Of a stretch of DNA of 64,000 nt, positions 1-9,212 are shown in pieces (position 1 is the stretch's first letter; every line of letters starts with the position of its first letter). A program made the translations under genes and the position numbers. Under the pieces are notes generated by a model. It ran no database searches. It was not told where the DNA came from and was given only the letters and a program-made list of their open reading frames with translations. This DNA comes from Streptomyces sp. NRRL S-646 (lineage in GTDB: Bacteria > Actinomycetota > Actinomycetes > Streptomycetales > Streptomycetaceae), in NCBI RefSeq assembly GCF_000720765.1, contig NZ_JODC01000013.1, positions 344,586-408,585 on the forward strand. Reading direction: 5' to 3'.

Positions 1-1808
1 CTAAGATCCAGGCGAGCTACATCGGCGACCAGGGCGTCAACCTCGCCAACACGCTGCAGACCAAGTACCAGGACAAGCAGATCCCGGACGGCTATACGGT
101 TTCGCCGTCCAAGCAGAACCCCTTCCTGGGCATCCTGCTCTCCCTGCTCCCCTTCGTCCTGATCGTGGTCGTCTTCCTGTTCCTGATGAATCAGATGCAG
201 GGCGGCGGCTCCCGGGTCATGAACTTCGGGAAGTCCAAGGCCAAACTCATCACCAAGGACACCCCCAAGACGACGTTCTCGGACGTCGCGGGCTGTGACG
301 AGGCCGTCGAGGAGCTCCACGAGATCAAGGAGTTCCTGCAGGAGCCGGCGAAGTTCCAGGCCGTCGGCGCCAAGATCCCCAAGGGCGTGCTGCTCTACGG
401 CCGTCCCGGTACCGGCAAGACGCTCCTCGCGCGTGCCGTCGCCGGCGAGGCAGGGGTCCCCTTCTACTCGATCTCCGGTTCCGACTTCGTCGAGATGTTC
501 GTCGGTGTCGGTGCCTCCCGGGTCCGTGACCTGTTCGAGCAGGCCAAGGCGAACGCCCCGGCGATCGTCTTCGTCGACGAGATCGACGCGGTCGGCCGCC
601 ACCGCGGCGCCGGCCTCGGCGGCGGTCACGACGAGCGCGAGCAGACGCTGAACCAGCTGCTCGTCGAGATGGACGGCTTCGACGTCAAGGGTGGTGTGAT
701 TCTCATCGCAGCCACCAACCGTCCGGACATCCTCGACCCGGCTCTTCTGCGGCCCGGCCGCTTCGACCGCCAGATCGCGGTCGACCCGCCGGACCTGCAG
801 GGCCGCCTGGAGATCCTCAAGGTCCACCAGAAGGGCAAGCCGGTCGCTCCGGACGTCGACCTCGCGGCCGTCGCCCGCCGTACGCCGGGCTTCACGGGCG
901 CCGACCTGAGCAACGTCCTCAACGAGGCCGCGCTGCTCACCGCCCGCAGCGACAAGAAGCTGATCGACAACTCCATGCTGGACGAGGCGATCGACCGCGT
1001 GGTCGCGGGCCCGCAGAAGCGGACCCGGATCATGTCGGACAAGGAGAAGAAGATCACCGCGTACCACGAGGGCGGTCACGCCCTGGTCGCGGCGGCCTCC
1101 CCGAACTCCGACCCGGTCCACAAGATCACGATCCTGTCGAGAGGCCGTGCCCTCGGCTACACGATGGTCCTTCCGGACGAGGACAAGTACTCCACGACCC
1201 GCAACGAGATGCTGGACCAGCTGGCCTACATGCTGGGCGGCCGTGCGGCCGAGGAGCTCGTCTTCCACGACCCGACCACGGGCGCCGCGAACGACATCGA
1301 GAAGGCCACCGCCACGGCCCGCGCGATGGTCACGCAGTACGGCATGACCGAGCGGCTCGGCGCCATCAAGTTCGGCGGCGACAACACCGAGCCGTTCCTC
1401 GGACGTGAGATGGCTCACCAGCGCGACTACTCGGAAGAGGTCGCTGCTCTGGTGGACGAGGAAGTCAAGAAGCTCATCGAGAACGCGCACAACGAGGCCT
1501 GGGAGATCCTGGTCGAGAACCGCGACGTCCTCGACAACCTCGTCCTGCAGCTGCTGGAGAAGGAGACGCTGGGCAAGGAGGAGATCGCCGAGATCTTCTC
1601 CGCCATCGTCAAGCGCCCGGCCAGGCCCGCCTGGACCGGCTCCTCCCGCCGCACGCCGTCCACCCGCCCGCCGGTGCTCTCCCCGAAGGAGCTGGCACTG
1701 ACGAACGGCGCCAACGGCGCGACCCCGGCGATCAGCACCGTCAAGTCGACGGCGACGGAATCCGCCCCGGCGATCGAGACGGCCCCGGAAGACCGCCCGG
1801 AGAGCTGA
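1..1808 (+). CDS. ftsH: ATP-dependent zinc metalloprotease FtsH (5' end outside window)
   Basis: Membrane-anchored AAA+ protease that degrades misfolded or regulated membrane and cytosolic proteins. The reading frame is open from base 3, so the N-terminus and first membrane segment lie upstream. A second hydrophobic segment is seen at about 120-190, followed by the AAA+ module with Walker A GRPGTGKT (near 402), Walker B FVDEID (near 570), the SRH region with [17 protein letters not shown], and the M41 zinc site HEGGH at 1065-1079. The C-terminal tail is rich in Pro, Thr and Ala, as in other actinobacterial FtsH proteins. A strong hairpin follows the stop, so the gene ends its transcript before folE. 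Confidence 0.96.
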   Translation, partial: KIQASYIGDQGVNLANTLQTKYQDKQIPDGYTVSPSKQNPFLGILLSLLPFVLIVVVFLFLMNQMQGGGSRVMNFGKSKAKLITKDTPKTTFSDVAGCDEAVEELHEIKEFLQEPAKFQAVGAKIPKGVLLYGRPGTGKTLLARAVAGEAGVPFYSISGSDFVEMFVGVGASRVRDLFEQAKANAPAIVFVDEIDAVGRHRGAGLGGGHDEREQTLNQLLVEMDGFDVKGGVILIAATNRPDILDPALLRPGRFDRQIAVDPPDLQGRLEILKVHQKGKPVAPDVDLAAVARRTPGFTGADLSNVLNEAALLTARSDKKLIDNSMLDEAIDRVVAGPQKRTRIMSDKEKKITAYHEGGHALVAAASPNSDPVHKITILSRGRALGYTMVLPDEDKYSTTRNEMLDQLAYMLGGRAAEELVFHDPTTGAANDIEKATATARAMVTQYGMTERLGAIKFGGDNTEPFLGREMAHQRDYSEEVAALVDEEVKKLIENAHNEAWEILVENRDVLDNLVLQLLEKETLGKEEIAEIFSAIVKRPARPAWTGSSRRTPSTRPPVLSPKELALTNGANGATPAISTVKSTATESAPAIETAPEDRPES

Positions 1809-1847
1809 CCATCGCTCTCCCGGCGGCCACGTCGGCCCGGAATGAAT

Positions 1848-1883
1848 GCCGCGCCCCCCAGGTTCTAGCCTGGGGGGCGCGGC
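1848..1883 (+). terminator. Intrinsic-type terminator after ftsH
   Basis: Perfect 15-bp inverted repeat (1848-1862 with 1869-1883) around a 6-base loop, 40 bases after the ftsH stop. It has no long U tract, as is common in Streptomyces. It separates ftsH from folE. Confidence 0.85.
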
Positions 1884-1950
1884 ATTTCAGCCATGTCGCA
1901 GATGAGGCGCGTGGCCCACACGCGTGACCCGCACAGGAACGAGGCACCAC

Positions 1951-2556
1951 ATGACCGACCCCGTGACGCTGGACGGCGAGGGCTCGATCGGCGAGTTCGA
2001 CGAGAAGCGCGCCGAGAACGCCGTACGCGAACTGCTGATCGCGGTCGGCGAGGACCCGGACCGGGAGGGCCTGCGGGAGACGCCGGCGCGGGTGGCGCGG
2101 GCGTACCGGGAGATATTCGCGGGTCTGTGGCAGAAGCCCGAGGACGTGCTGACGACGACGTTCGACCTGGGGCACGACGAGATGGTCCTGGTGAAGGACA
2201 TCGAGGTGCTCAGCTCCTGTGAGCACCACCTCGTCCCCTTCGTCGGGGTCGCCCATGTCGGATACATCCCGTCCACCGACGGCAAGATCACGGGGCTGTC
2301 GAAGCTGGCCCGGCTCGTGGACGTCTACGCCCGGCGCCCGCAGGTGCAGGAACGACTCACCACGCAGATCGCCGACTCGCTGATGAAGATCCTGGAGCCG
2401 CGCGGGGTGATCGTCGTTGTCGAGTGTGAGCACATGTGCATGTCGATGAGAGGTGTCCGGAAGCCCGGGGCGAAGACCATAACCTCGGCCGTGCGTGGTC
2501 AGTTGCGCGATCCTGCCACCCGTAATGAGGCAATGAGCCTGATCATGGCGCGATAA
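1951..2556 (+). CDS. folE: GTP cyclohydrolase I
   Basis: Converts GTP to 7,8-dihydroneopterin triphosphate, the first step of tetrahydrofolate synthesis, as a cytosolic homodecamer. The 201-residue product matches the usual length. Zinc-site motifs are visible: [10 protein letters not shown] in the middle and [10 protein letters not shown] near the C-terminus, plus the conserved GLSKLARLV segment. The ATG at 1951 is chosen because GGAACGAGG lies just upstream; an in-frame GTG at 1924 would add nine unremarkable residues. The other pterin-branch genes are on the opposite strand immediately downstream, so the pathway is clustered but divided into two transcription units. Confidence 0.96.
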   Translation: MTDPVTLDGEGSIGEFDEKRAENAVRELLIAVGEDPDREGLRETPARVARAYREIFAGLWQKPEDVLTTTFDLGHDEMVLVKDIEVLSSCEHHLVPFVGVAHVGYIPSTDGKITGLSKLARLVDVYARRPQVQERLTTQIADSLMKILEPRGVIVVVECEHMCMSMRGVRKPGAKTITSAVRGQLRDPATRNEAMSLIMAR

Positions 2557-2632
2557 CCCGCAGCCACCGCCTCGACCTCTACGCCGGCTTCCTGGCCAAC
2601 GGGCACCTCGCCCGCCGGCCCTGGTAGCAAAC

Positions 2633-3118
2633 TCAGACCGCCGACGCCGCCCCGTTGTTGTTCTCGTCGTCCTCCGGGAGCCTGCACACGCGCTCCAGGA
2701 AGATGGCCGCCGCTATGACCGCGATGCCCGCCACGACCGAGAAGCCGGCGTAGATGGCCTGGTCGCGGCGGGCGGGGATGTCGAGTTGCTCCAGCAGGAA
2801 GACGCCCGTGCCGCCGTACATGCCGGCGACGAGGGCGGCGACCAGGGCGCTGGCCTGGCCGAAGACGACCGCGCGGGCCGCCATCAGCGGGTCGACGCCC
2901 TTGGCCTCGGGGCGGCGCTCGCGCTGGGCCTTGAAACGGCCGCGCAGCGAGAGCGCCGTGGCCAGCAGGACCACCGCGATCAGGGCGAGGACGATGGGGG
3001 CGGCGAGCGGGACGCTCGGGAGGGTCCCGATCGAGTTCCAGAGGCGGGCGCCCGCCCAGGACAGGATTCCGGCTACGACGAAAACGCCGACCAGCACCCT
3101 GATGCGCAGCTCTCTCAC
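2633..3118 (-). CDS. DUF3180 family membrane protein
   Basis: 161-residue integral membrane protein with four hydrophobic segments (about residues 7-25, 40-57, 85-107 and 122-143) and an acidic C-terminal tail. It matches the DUF3180 family, which in actinobacteria regularly follows folK; its function is unknown. The start is GTG at 3118, preceded by AAGGGA. It is the last gene of the leftward folate operon, 70 bases after folK, and converges on folE. Confidence 0.85.
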   Translation of the reverse strand: MRELRIRVLVGVFVVAGILSWAGARLWNSIGTLPSVPLAAPIVLALIAVVLLATALSLRGRFKAQRERRPEAKGVDPLMAARAVVFGQASALVAALVAGMYGGTGVFLLEQLDIPARRDQAIYAGFSVVAGIAVIAAAIFLERVCRLPEDDENNNGAASAV

Positions 3119-3188
3119 GGTGTCCCTTCAGCTCCCCCGGGCCCTGCGGGCCGTGGTCGTCCCGACCTTGCCGTCCTGACCTTAACGA

Positions 3189-3800
3189 CTACTCGGGCAG
3201 GTGGAGTTCCAGGTCCTTGCGCGGTGTCACGCCCTCGCGGGTGACGGCGTCGAGGAGAGCGGCGACCGCGCCGCGGCCCGGCAGGTGCGCCTCCGGTTCC
3301 ATGTCGTGCCAGGGGGCGAGGACGAAGGCACGCTCGTGGGCGCGCGGATGGGGCAGCGTGAGGTGCGGGTCGTCGTCGATGAGGTCCGCGTACGCCACGA
3401 TGTCGACGTCGAGAGTGCGCGCGCCCCAGCGCTCGTCCCGTACCCGGTGGAAGGCCTCCTCGACCGCGTGCGCCCGCTCCAGCAGCGAGGACGGCGGCAG
3501 GGTGGTCTTCAGGACGACGACCGCGTTGAAGTACGAGGGCTGGCTGCCGGGCTCGACGCCCCACGGCTCCGTCTCGTACACCGGAGAGACGGCCTTGATG
3601 CGGACGCCCGGGGTGTCCTCCAGGGCGTCGATGGCGCCCTGGAGGGTCTCCAGGCGGTTGCCGAGGTTGGCGCCGAGGGAGATCACGGCCCGTTTCGGGT
3701 TCTGGAGGGTCGTGTCGGCGGCGTCGACCTGCTCGACGACGGAGGCGGGCACCGGCTGGACGGTCGGGTCGACGGGACCCTGCGTGAAGGACGCGGTCAT
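3189..3800 (-). CDS. folK: 2-amino-4-hydroxy-6-hydroxymethyldihydropteridine diphosphokinase
   Basis: HPPK transfers pyrophosphate from ATP to 6-hydroxymethyl-dihydropterin, giving the substrate of FolP. 203 residues. The HPPK signature is clear: ISLGANLGNRLETLQGA near residue 40, SPVYETEPWG, then RWGARTLDVDIVAY carrying the Mg-binding aspartates. A 30-residue N-terminal extension precedes the domain. Its ATG overlaps the folB stop (ATGA), indicating translational coupling. Confidence 0.95.
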   Translation of the reverse strand: MTASFTQGPVDPTVQPVPASVVEQVDAADTTLQNPKRAVISLGANLGNRLETLQGAIDALEDTPGVRIKAVSPVYETEPWGVEPGSQPSYFNAVVVLKTTLPPSSLLERAHAVEEAFHRVRDERWGARTLDVDIVAYADLIDDDPHLTLPHPRAHERAFVLAPWHDMEPEAHLPGRGAVAALLDAVTREGVTPRKDLELHLPE

Positions 3801-4156
3801 ACTCGGCTCCGGGTGATGGTGACGGTCACGTCGTCGAAGGGGACCGTGATCGGCGCGTCCGGTTTGTGGACGCAGACCTCGACTTCCTGGACCCCGTCGT
3901 GCTTCAGACAGGCCTGGGCGATGCGCTCGGCGAGCGTCTCGATGAGGTCGACGGGCTCGCCCTCGACGACGGCCACGACCTCCTCCGCCACGATGCCGTA
4001 GTGCACGGTCTTCGCCAGGTCGTCGTCGGCGGCGGCCGGGCGCGTGTCCAGGCCGAGGACGAGGTCCACGATGAAGGTCTGGCCCTCCTCGCGCTCCTTG
4101 GGGAACACCCCGTGGTGCCCACGGGCCTTGAGGCCGCGCAGCGCGACACGATCCAC
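3797..4156 (-). CDS. folB: Dihydroneopterin aldolase
   Basis: Cleaves dihydroneopterin to 6-hydroxymethyl-dihydropterin and glycolaldehyde. 119 residues, the normal length. Family motifs are ALRGLKARGHHGVFPKE at the N-terminus (with the active-site Glu region), VHYGIVAEEVV, and LIETLAERIA. The GTG at 4156 is chosen because AGGAG lies nine bases upstream and the protein then begins exactly at the conserved domain; upstream in-frame codons have no such site. The stop overlaps the folK start. Confidence 0.94.
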   Translation of the reverse strand: MDRVALRGLKARGHHGVFPKEREEGQTFIVDLVLGLDTRPAAADDDLAKTVHYGIVAEEVVAVVEGEPVDLIETLAERIAQACLKHDGVQEVEVCVHKPDAPITVPFDDVTVTITRSRV

Positions 4157-4404
4157 GCGAATCACTCCTGCAATCGTCGGTGACGGCCGGTCACTGCCGT
4201 GTGCGGGCGGCACACCGGCCTCGAACGAATCTACCTGCGGGCACTGACAGGACCGGGCCACGGGGGCGTGGCCCATGCCGGGACCAGGAGGGTTCATCGC
4301 GTGTTTCCCCTGGGGAACCCGGCGGCTCACGGGTTGGTAGCCGCCCCTACCCAGGGGTCCGTGATTCCAACCACTTCTTGGTCCTCAAGGGGGCGCCTAC
4401 CCAC
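4157..4404 (-). other. Structured spacer between the NTF2-like gene and folB
   Basis: This 248-base gap sits inside the otherwise overlapping folate operon. It contains a perfect 8-bp hairpin with a GGGG/CCCC loop (4255-4274), a compact TTCCCC-T-GGGGAA palindrome (near 4310), and a nested hairpin (GGTTGG at 4332-4337 with CCAACC at 4367-4372, enclosing CCCCT/AGGGG). No ORF here looks real. It may be an internal promoter, terminator or attenuator in front of folB-folK; no known riboswitch was recognised. Confidence 0.4.
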
Positions 4405-4908
4405 TCAGGAGGGTGTGTCGCCGTCCTCGTCCTCGTCGTTTTCGGTCATCACGGGCGAGGCGTGGTGGGACCAGAGCTTCCAGCCTGCCGGGGTGCGGTG
4501 GAACACGTTGGTGGCGACCACCAGCTGCCCGACGAGCGGACCGAGTTCCTCGCTGCCCTTGGGGGCGGGGCCGCCGCTGAGGATGTTCTCGGTGCAGGTC
4601 ACCAGGGCGGTGTCGCCCGTGACGGAGACATGCACGTCGGTGAGGAAGAACTGGATGTAGTCGGTGTTCGCCATGATCAGCGCATACGACCTCAGGACCT
4701 CGCCGCGGCCGGTGAGCGCCGGCCAGCCGGGGTGCACGCACGAGATCACACCGGTGTCGGCCGGGTCGTGGTACTCCTCGTCGACCTCCAGATCGGACGG
4801 GGCGAGCCAGAGCGCGGACAGGCCCTCGAAGTCGCCGCGCTCCATGGCCTCGTAGAAGGCCGTGTTGGCGGCTTCGACCTGCTCGACGTCGGTGTGGGGG
4901 GCGCTCAC
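4405..4908 (-). CDS. NTF2-like (SnoaL/calcium-kinase-association fold) protein in the folate operon
   Basis: 167-residue cytosolic protein with the NTF2-like pattern: an N-terminal helix (VEAANTAFYEAMERGDFEGL), a WLAPSD strand, VHPGWPALTGRGEVLRSYA, and C-terminal strands ending in WKLWSHHASPV. The GTG start at 4908 overlaps the folP stop (GTGA) and has AAGGAG five bases upstream, so it is translated from the folP message. The acidic tail (NDEDEDGD) is probably disordered. The fold serves both as enzyme and as ligand-binding domain, so no reaction can be assigned. Its fixed position between folP and folB suggests a pterin-related or salvage role, which is inference. Confidence 0.8.
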   Translation of the reverse strand: MSAPHTDVEQVEAANTAFYEAMERGDFEGLSALWLAPSDLEVDEEYHDPADTGVISCVHPGWPALTGRGEVLRSYALIMANTDYIQFFLTDVHVSVTGDTALVTCTENILSGGPAPKGSEELGPLVGQLVVATNVFHRTPAGWKLWSHHASPVMTENDEDEDGDTPS

Positions 4909-5783
4909 CGGGCTCCTTCGGCAGCGCGCGCGCCCTCCACGGCGCGCGCGACCCGTACGGCGTCCGCCGTAGCGCGCACCTCGTGCACGCGCACCGCCCA
5001 TGCGCCGGCGTGCGCGGCGAGTGCGGAGACGGCGGCCGTGGCGGCGTCGCGCTCGCGCGCGGGCGGGGGCGCGCCCTCCGGTCCGGCCAGGACGCGGCCG
5101 AGGAACCGCTTGCGGGAGGCGGCGACGAGCAGGGGGTGGCCGAGGCCGAGCAGCCGGTCCAGGTGGGCGAGCAGGACCAGGTCGTGCTCGGCGTCCTTGG
5201 AGAAGCCGAGGCCGGGGTCGACGACGACGCGGTCGGGGGCGATGCCGCCGGCCAGGACGGCCTCCACGCGTGCGTGCAGTTCGTCGGCGACCTCGGTGAC
5301 GACGTCCCCGTACACGCCCTTGACGTTGCCGCCCTCCAGGAAGCCGCGCCAGTGCATGACGACGAAGGGGGCGCCGGCGGCTGCCACCACCGGGATCATC
5401 GCCGGGTCGGCGAGGCCGCCGCTGACGTCGTTGACGAGGGCGGCGCCGGCGGCGAGGGCCCGTTCGGCCACGGAGGCGCGCATGGTGTCGACGGAGACGG
5501 TGGCGCCCTCGGAGGCGAGGCCGCGGACGACGGGGATGACGCGCTTGAGCTCCTCGGCCTCGTCGACGCGGGTGGCGCCGGGCCGGGTGGACTCGCCGCC
5601 GACGTCGACCAGGTCCGCGCCCTCGGCGACCAGGTCGAGGCCGTGTTTGACGGCGCTCGTGGTGTCGAAGAAGCGGCCGCCGTCGGAGAAGGAGTCGGGC
5701 GTGACGTTCACCACCCCCATGACCGCGCAGCGGTCCCACTCCGGAAGGCCCGCGACGCGCCCGCGTCCGCTCTGCTTGCTCAT
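4905..5783 (-). CDS. folP: Dihydropteroate synthase
   Basis: Condenses hydroxymethyl-dihydropterin pyrophosphate with p-aminobenzoate; the sulfonamide target. 292 residues, TIM-barrel family. Diagnostic motifs are MGVVNVTPDSFSDGG (residues 22-36), DVGGESTRPGA (60-70) and DPGLGFSK. The ATG at 5783 gives the normal N-terminus; upstream codons belong to a shadow frame. It heads the folP-NTF2-folB-folK-DUF3180 unit. Confidence 0.95.
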   Translation of the reverse strand: MSKQSGRGRVAGLPEWDRCAVMGVVNVTPDSFSDGGRFFDTTSAVKHGLDLVAEGADLVDVGGESTRPGATRVDEAEELKRVIPVVRGLASEGATVSVDTMRASVAERALAAGAALVNDVSGGLADPAMIPVVAAAGAPFVVMHWRGFLEGGNVKGVYGDVVTEVADELHARVEAVLAGGIAPDRVVVDPGLGFSKDAEHDLVLLAHLDRLLGLGHPLLVAASRKRFLGRVLAGPEGAPPPARERDAATAAVSALAAHAGAWAVRVHEVRATADAVRVARAVEGARAAEGAR

Positions 5784-5823
5784 ACGTTCAGCGTAGGCCC
5801 CGGCCGTGGCCGGGAGACGCCAC

Positions 5824-5869
5824 GGCCCGGACGGAAGCCCCCTGTAGGAGGGGAGTTTCCGTCCGGGCC
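5824..5869 (-). terminator. Hairpin between the MprF-like gene and folP
   Basis: 13-bp perfect inverted repeat (5824-5836 with 5857-5869) enclosing an inner CCCCT/AGGGG stem. It lies 45 bases after the stop of the leftward MprF-like gene and upstream of folP, so it probably separates the two transcripts. Confidence 0.7.
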
Positions 5870-5913
5870 TGTTCTTCTCACAGCGTCCGGCGTCCGGTGT
5901 CCCGGTCAGGCGG

Positions 5914-7749
5914 TCATGCCGCGCGTACGTCGCGCTCCGCGACGGCGTGCGTGCACACGCGCGGGGCGGGCCTGCGGCGGCGCAGGAAGCGCGGCAGCGG
6001 CAGGGCGAGGTTGACGAAGCCCTCCGCCTGCATGGCGGCGAAGCCGATGCGCGGCAGGTCGGCCGATGCCCGGTAGACGACGAAACGGGGCTCCCAGCGC
6101 GGCTGGAACTTCGCGTTGAACTTGTACAGGGACTCGATCTGGAACCAGCGGGAGAGGAAGACCAGCAGCCCGCGCCAGGCGCGCAGCACCGGGCCCGCGC
6201 CGATCTTCTCGCCACGCGCGAGTGCCGAGCGGAACATCGCGAAGTTGAGCGACATGCGCGTGATGCCGAGTTTCGGTGCCGCCTGGAGGGCCGCGACGAT
6301 GAGCAGTTCGTTCATGCCGGGGTCGGCCGAACGGTCGCGGCGCATCAGATCGAGGGAGGCGCCGTCGGTGCCCCAGGGGACGAAGTGCAGGATCGCCTTC
6401 AGGTCGCCGTACTCGCCGGGCTGGTCGTCCGCCTTGTGGGCGGTGGCGATCAGGCAGTCGCCGTCGGCGGCGTCGCCGATGCGGCCCAGCGCCATGGAGA
6501 ACCCGCGCTCGGTGTCGGTGCCGCGCCAGTCCTCGGCGGCGTTGCGGATCCGCTCCAGCTCCGCCTCACCGAGGTCACGTACACGTCGTACCCGGGTTTC
6601 GTAACCGGCGCGCTCGATGCGCTTGACCATCTGGCGCACGTTGCGCATCGCGCGGCCGGCGAGGGAGAAATCCGCTACGTCCACCACCGCCTCGTCGCCC
6701 AGTTCCAGGGCGTCGAGGCCGGTCTCGCGGGTCCACACCTCGCCTCCCGTCTCCGAGCAGCCCATGACGGCCGGGGTCCAGGAGTGCGCGCGCGCCTCGT
6801 CCATGAAGCGCTCGATGGCGCCGGGCCAGGCCTCGACGTCGCCGATGGGGTCGCCGCTGGCGAGCATCACGCCGGACACGACGCGGTACGTCACCGCCGC
6901 CTTGCCGCTGGGCGAGAAGACGACCGCCTTGTCGCGGCGCAGCGCGAAGTGGCCGAGGGAGTCGCGGCGGCCGTGCTTCTCCAGGAGGGCGCGCAGCCGG
7001 GTCTCGTCCTCCTCCGTCAGACGCGCGGCCGGGTGTTCGGGCCGGAAGGCGAGGTAGATCGTGGTGACCGCCGTCAGCAGGCCGAGCGCGCCCAGTGAGA
7101 AGCCGACGGTCCAGGAGGTGTTGCCCTGGTAGTCGACCGGGCCCTCGAAGCCGAACAGGCCGTAGAGGACATGGGTGATGCGATCGGCCAGGCTCGGGTC
7201 GCCGACGAGGGTCTTCGGGTGGGCGCTGACGATGACCAGCCCCAGGGCGAGGGAACCGGCGCCCATGAGGACGAAGTTCGCGAGCGCACGCCACCTGCTG
7301 CGCGGATCGGGAAGCGCTCGGAACTGATCACGGTGTCGCAGCAGCGGTGCGAGCAGCGCCAGCGAGATGATCACTCCGATGATGGAGTGCCGGTATGTGA
7401 ACTGCGCCACCGCGCCCGCCGGCAGCAGCGCCACCGCGGCGCGCCACGCCCGGCGTTTGCCGCGCCTCAGGCCGTGTGCGAGCAGCAGCAGCAGGATGCC
7501 GGCGCTGAGCGAGAGCGCGGCCGCGAACGGGCCGAACGACCCGGGCAGCACTTCGGCGATCGTGTGCATACGGCTGTGCCTGAAGCGCGGGAAGACGCCC
7601 GCGGCGATGTCCAGAGCGCCCACGAGTGCGCAGGCTCTGGCGACGAGGACGGGGACGGCCTCGGGGCGCGGACCACGGAATACGCGCCGCGCGCTGCGTG
7701 ATCGGGTGGGAACCCCACCCGACATTTCCTCATCTGTCCTGACAGACAT
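5914..7749 (-). CDS. MprF-like membrane protein with DUF2156 (phosphatidylglycerol lysyltransferase-type) domain
   Basis: About 611 residues. The N-terminal half has six or more hydrophobic segments; the C-terminal half (roughly the last 330 residues) is the tandem-GNAT DUF2156 domain typical of MprF/LysX, which transfers amino acids from charged tRNA to phosphatidylglycerol. Visible landmarks are FALRRDKAVVFSPSGKAAV, SGDPIG, KRIERAGYE, ERGFSMALGRIGD and YKFNAKFQPRWEPRF. It lacks a LysRS domain, and which amino acid and lipid it uses cannot be told. Start uncertain: ATG at 7749 is chosen, with ATG 7725 (AGGA nearby) as an alternative. Confidence 0.82.
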   Translation of the reverse strand: MSVRTDEEMSGGVPTRSRSARRVFRGPRPEAVPVLVARACALVGALDIAAGVFPRFRHSRMHTIAEVLPGSFGPFAAALSLSAGILLLLLAHGLRRGKRRAWRAAVALLPAGAVAQFTYRHSIIGVIISLALLAPLLRHRDQFRALPDPRSRWRALANFVLMGAGSLALGLVIVSAHPKTLVGDPSLADRITHVLYGLFGFEGPVDYQGNTSWTVGFSLGALGLLTAVTTIYLAFRPEHPAARLTEEDETRLRALLEKHGRRDSLGHFALRRDKAVVFSPSGKAAVTYRVVSGVMLASGDPIGDVEAWPGAIERFMDEARAHSWTPAVMGCSETGGEVWTRETGLDALELGDEAVVDVADFSLAGRAMRNVRQMVKRIERAGYETRVRRVRDLGEAELERIRNAAEDWRGTDTERGFSMALGRIGDAADGDCLIATAHKADDQPGEYGDLKAILHFVPWGTDGASLDLMRRDRSADPGMNELLIVAALQAAPKLGITRMSLNFAMFRSALARGEKIGAGPVLRAWRGLLVFLSRWFQIESLYKFNAKFQPRWEPRFVVYRASADLPRIGFAAMQAEGFVNLALPLPRFLRRRRPAPRVCTHAVAERDVRAA

Positions 7750-7949
7750 CGCATCCCGTAGTTCTGCGAGAGACCTTGGATCCGGGCCCGATTCGGGCAT
7801 CCGGCGACATTGCGCCCTCTAGGACGGTGTCTCGGGGAGCAAGGTTCCAACCTCTCCTCAAAGCCGGTCCAAAGGCCGAGGAAAGTCCCGGACAAGCTCT
7901 CGCGAAGGTATGCGGGATCCGGGTGGAAACCGCAGGCAGGAAGCAGGTC

Positions 7950-9077
7950 ATGGGTCTTACGAGCAACAAAGTGCTGCTGCTGGCAGTGATGTTCGCCGTA
8001 CTGCTGTTCGTGGGCACGGTGTGGCTGTGGCCCCGCCTGGCACGGCGCAACTGGCGGGCCGTCAGCGGACGCGTCGGGCTGCTGTTCGGCACCCAGCTCG
8101 CCCTCTTCCTGTCGGTCGGCCTCGCCGCCAACCAGGCCTTCGGGTTCTACGCCAGCTGGGCGGACCTGTTCGGCCAGGAGAAGGCCCAGGGTGTGGTCGT
8201 GAACCACACGGCGCTCGGAGGCTCCGGCGGCCCGCTGCAGGTGATCGACACGGCACGCGTACGTGGAGCCGGCGGTTCCCAGCCGCAGGCCGGCGGTCAG
8301 ATCCAGAAGGTCGACATCGTCGGCCGTACGACGAACATCGCCACGCCCGCGTATGTGTATCTGCCGCCGGAGTACTTCCAGCCGCAGTACCGCACGCGTA
8401 CGTTCCCCGCCGCCGTCGTCCTCACCGGATATCCGGGCACCGCGCAGGCGCTCGTGGACAAACTGCACTATCCGAGTACGGCCCAGGGCCTTGCGAAGAA
8501 CGGCCGTATGCAGCCGATGATCCTGGTGATGCTGCGGCCGACGGTGGCGCCGCCGCGGGACACGGAATGCGTGGACATCCCGGGCGGTCCGAAGACGGAG
8601 ACGTTCTTCGCCAAGGACCTGCCCGATGCCGTACTCGCGCACTACCGAGTGGGCAAAAAGCCGGGCAGCTGGGGCATCATCGGCGATTCCACGGGCGGCT
8701 ACTGCGCGCTGAAGCTCGCCATGCACCACCCCCGGGTGTATGCCGCAGCGGCGGGTCTGTCGCCGTACTACAAGGCGCCGATCGACCCCACCACGGGCGA
8801 TCTCTTCCACGGTGACAAGCGGCTGCGCAACCGCGCGGACCTGTGGTGGTGCATCAAGCACCTGCCTTCCCCGGACACTTCACTGCTCGTCACCAGCAGC
8901 AAGATCGGGGAATCCAACTACAAGGCGACACTGAAGTTCATAGAGGGTGTGCGGGCCACGAACCTGACGCGGATCTCGTCGATCATCCTTGACAGCGGCG
9001 GCCACAACTTCAACACCTGGCGGCGGGAGATTCCCGCGACGCTGCAGTGGATCAGCGGGCGGCTGAGCGACCGGTGA
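7950..9077 (+). CDS. Membrane-anchored esterase of the antigen-85/esterase D alpha-beta hydrolase type
   Basis: 375 residues. Two hydrophobic segments (about 7-27 and 42-62) precede an exported hydrolase domain. The nucleophile elbow is GDSTGG (Ser247), and the catalytic His is in SGGHNFNTW near the C-terminus. The ATG at 7950 has AGGAAG upstream. The domain resembles antigen 85/mycolyltransferase and PHB-depolymerase-like esterases; Streptomyces does not make mycolates, so a general envelope or secreted esterase is more likely. It is divergent from the MprF-like gene and shares a 200-base promoter region with it. Confidence 0.82.
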   Translation: MGLTSNKVLLLAVMFAVLLFVGTVWLWPRLARRNWRAVSGRVGLLFGTQLALFLSVGLAANQAFGFYASWADLFGQEKAQGVVVNHTALGGSGGPLQVIDTARVRGAGGSQPQAGGQIQKVDIVGRTTNIATPAYVYLPPEYFQPQYRTRTFPAAVVLTGYPGTAQALVDKLHYPSTAQGLAKNGRMQPMILVMLRPTVAPPRDTECVDIPGGPKTETFFAKDLPDAVLAHYRVGKKPGSWGIIGDSTGGYCALKLAMHHPRVYAAAAGLSPYYKAPIDPTTGDLFHGDKRLRNRADLWWCIKHLPSPDTSLLVTSSKIGESNYKATLKFIEGVRATNLTRISSIILDSGGHNFNTWRREIPATLQWISGRLSDR

Positions 9078-9212
9078 CCAGGGTTCCCAGAGGTGATGAT
9101 CTTGCTGAATTCGGCAAAGGCCTATTCCTGATGCCCTGTGAACGTTTCGGTATGGCTGTGTTTTTGCGGGGCGGGGCACCAACACTCGCCTACGCGCGGT
9201 AAGTTTCTGGCC

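Noticed and set aside
2557..2632. Possible short peptide after folE
   Set aside because: Seventy bases, no ribosome site, between convergent genes. No support.
7776..7949. N-terminal extension of the membrane esterase from an upstream start
   Set aside because: No ribosome site, low-complexity residues, and overlap with the divergent MprF-like promoter. ATG 7950 has AGGAAG and precedes the membrane helix.
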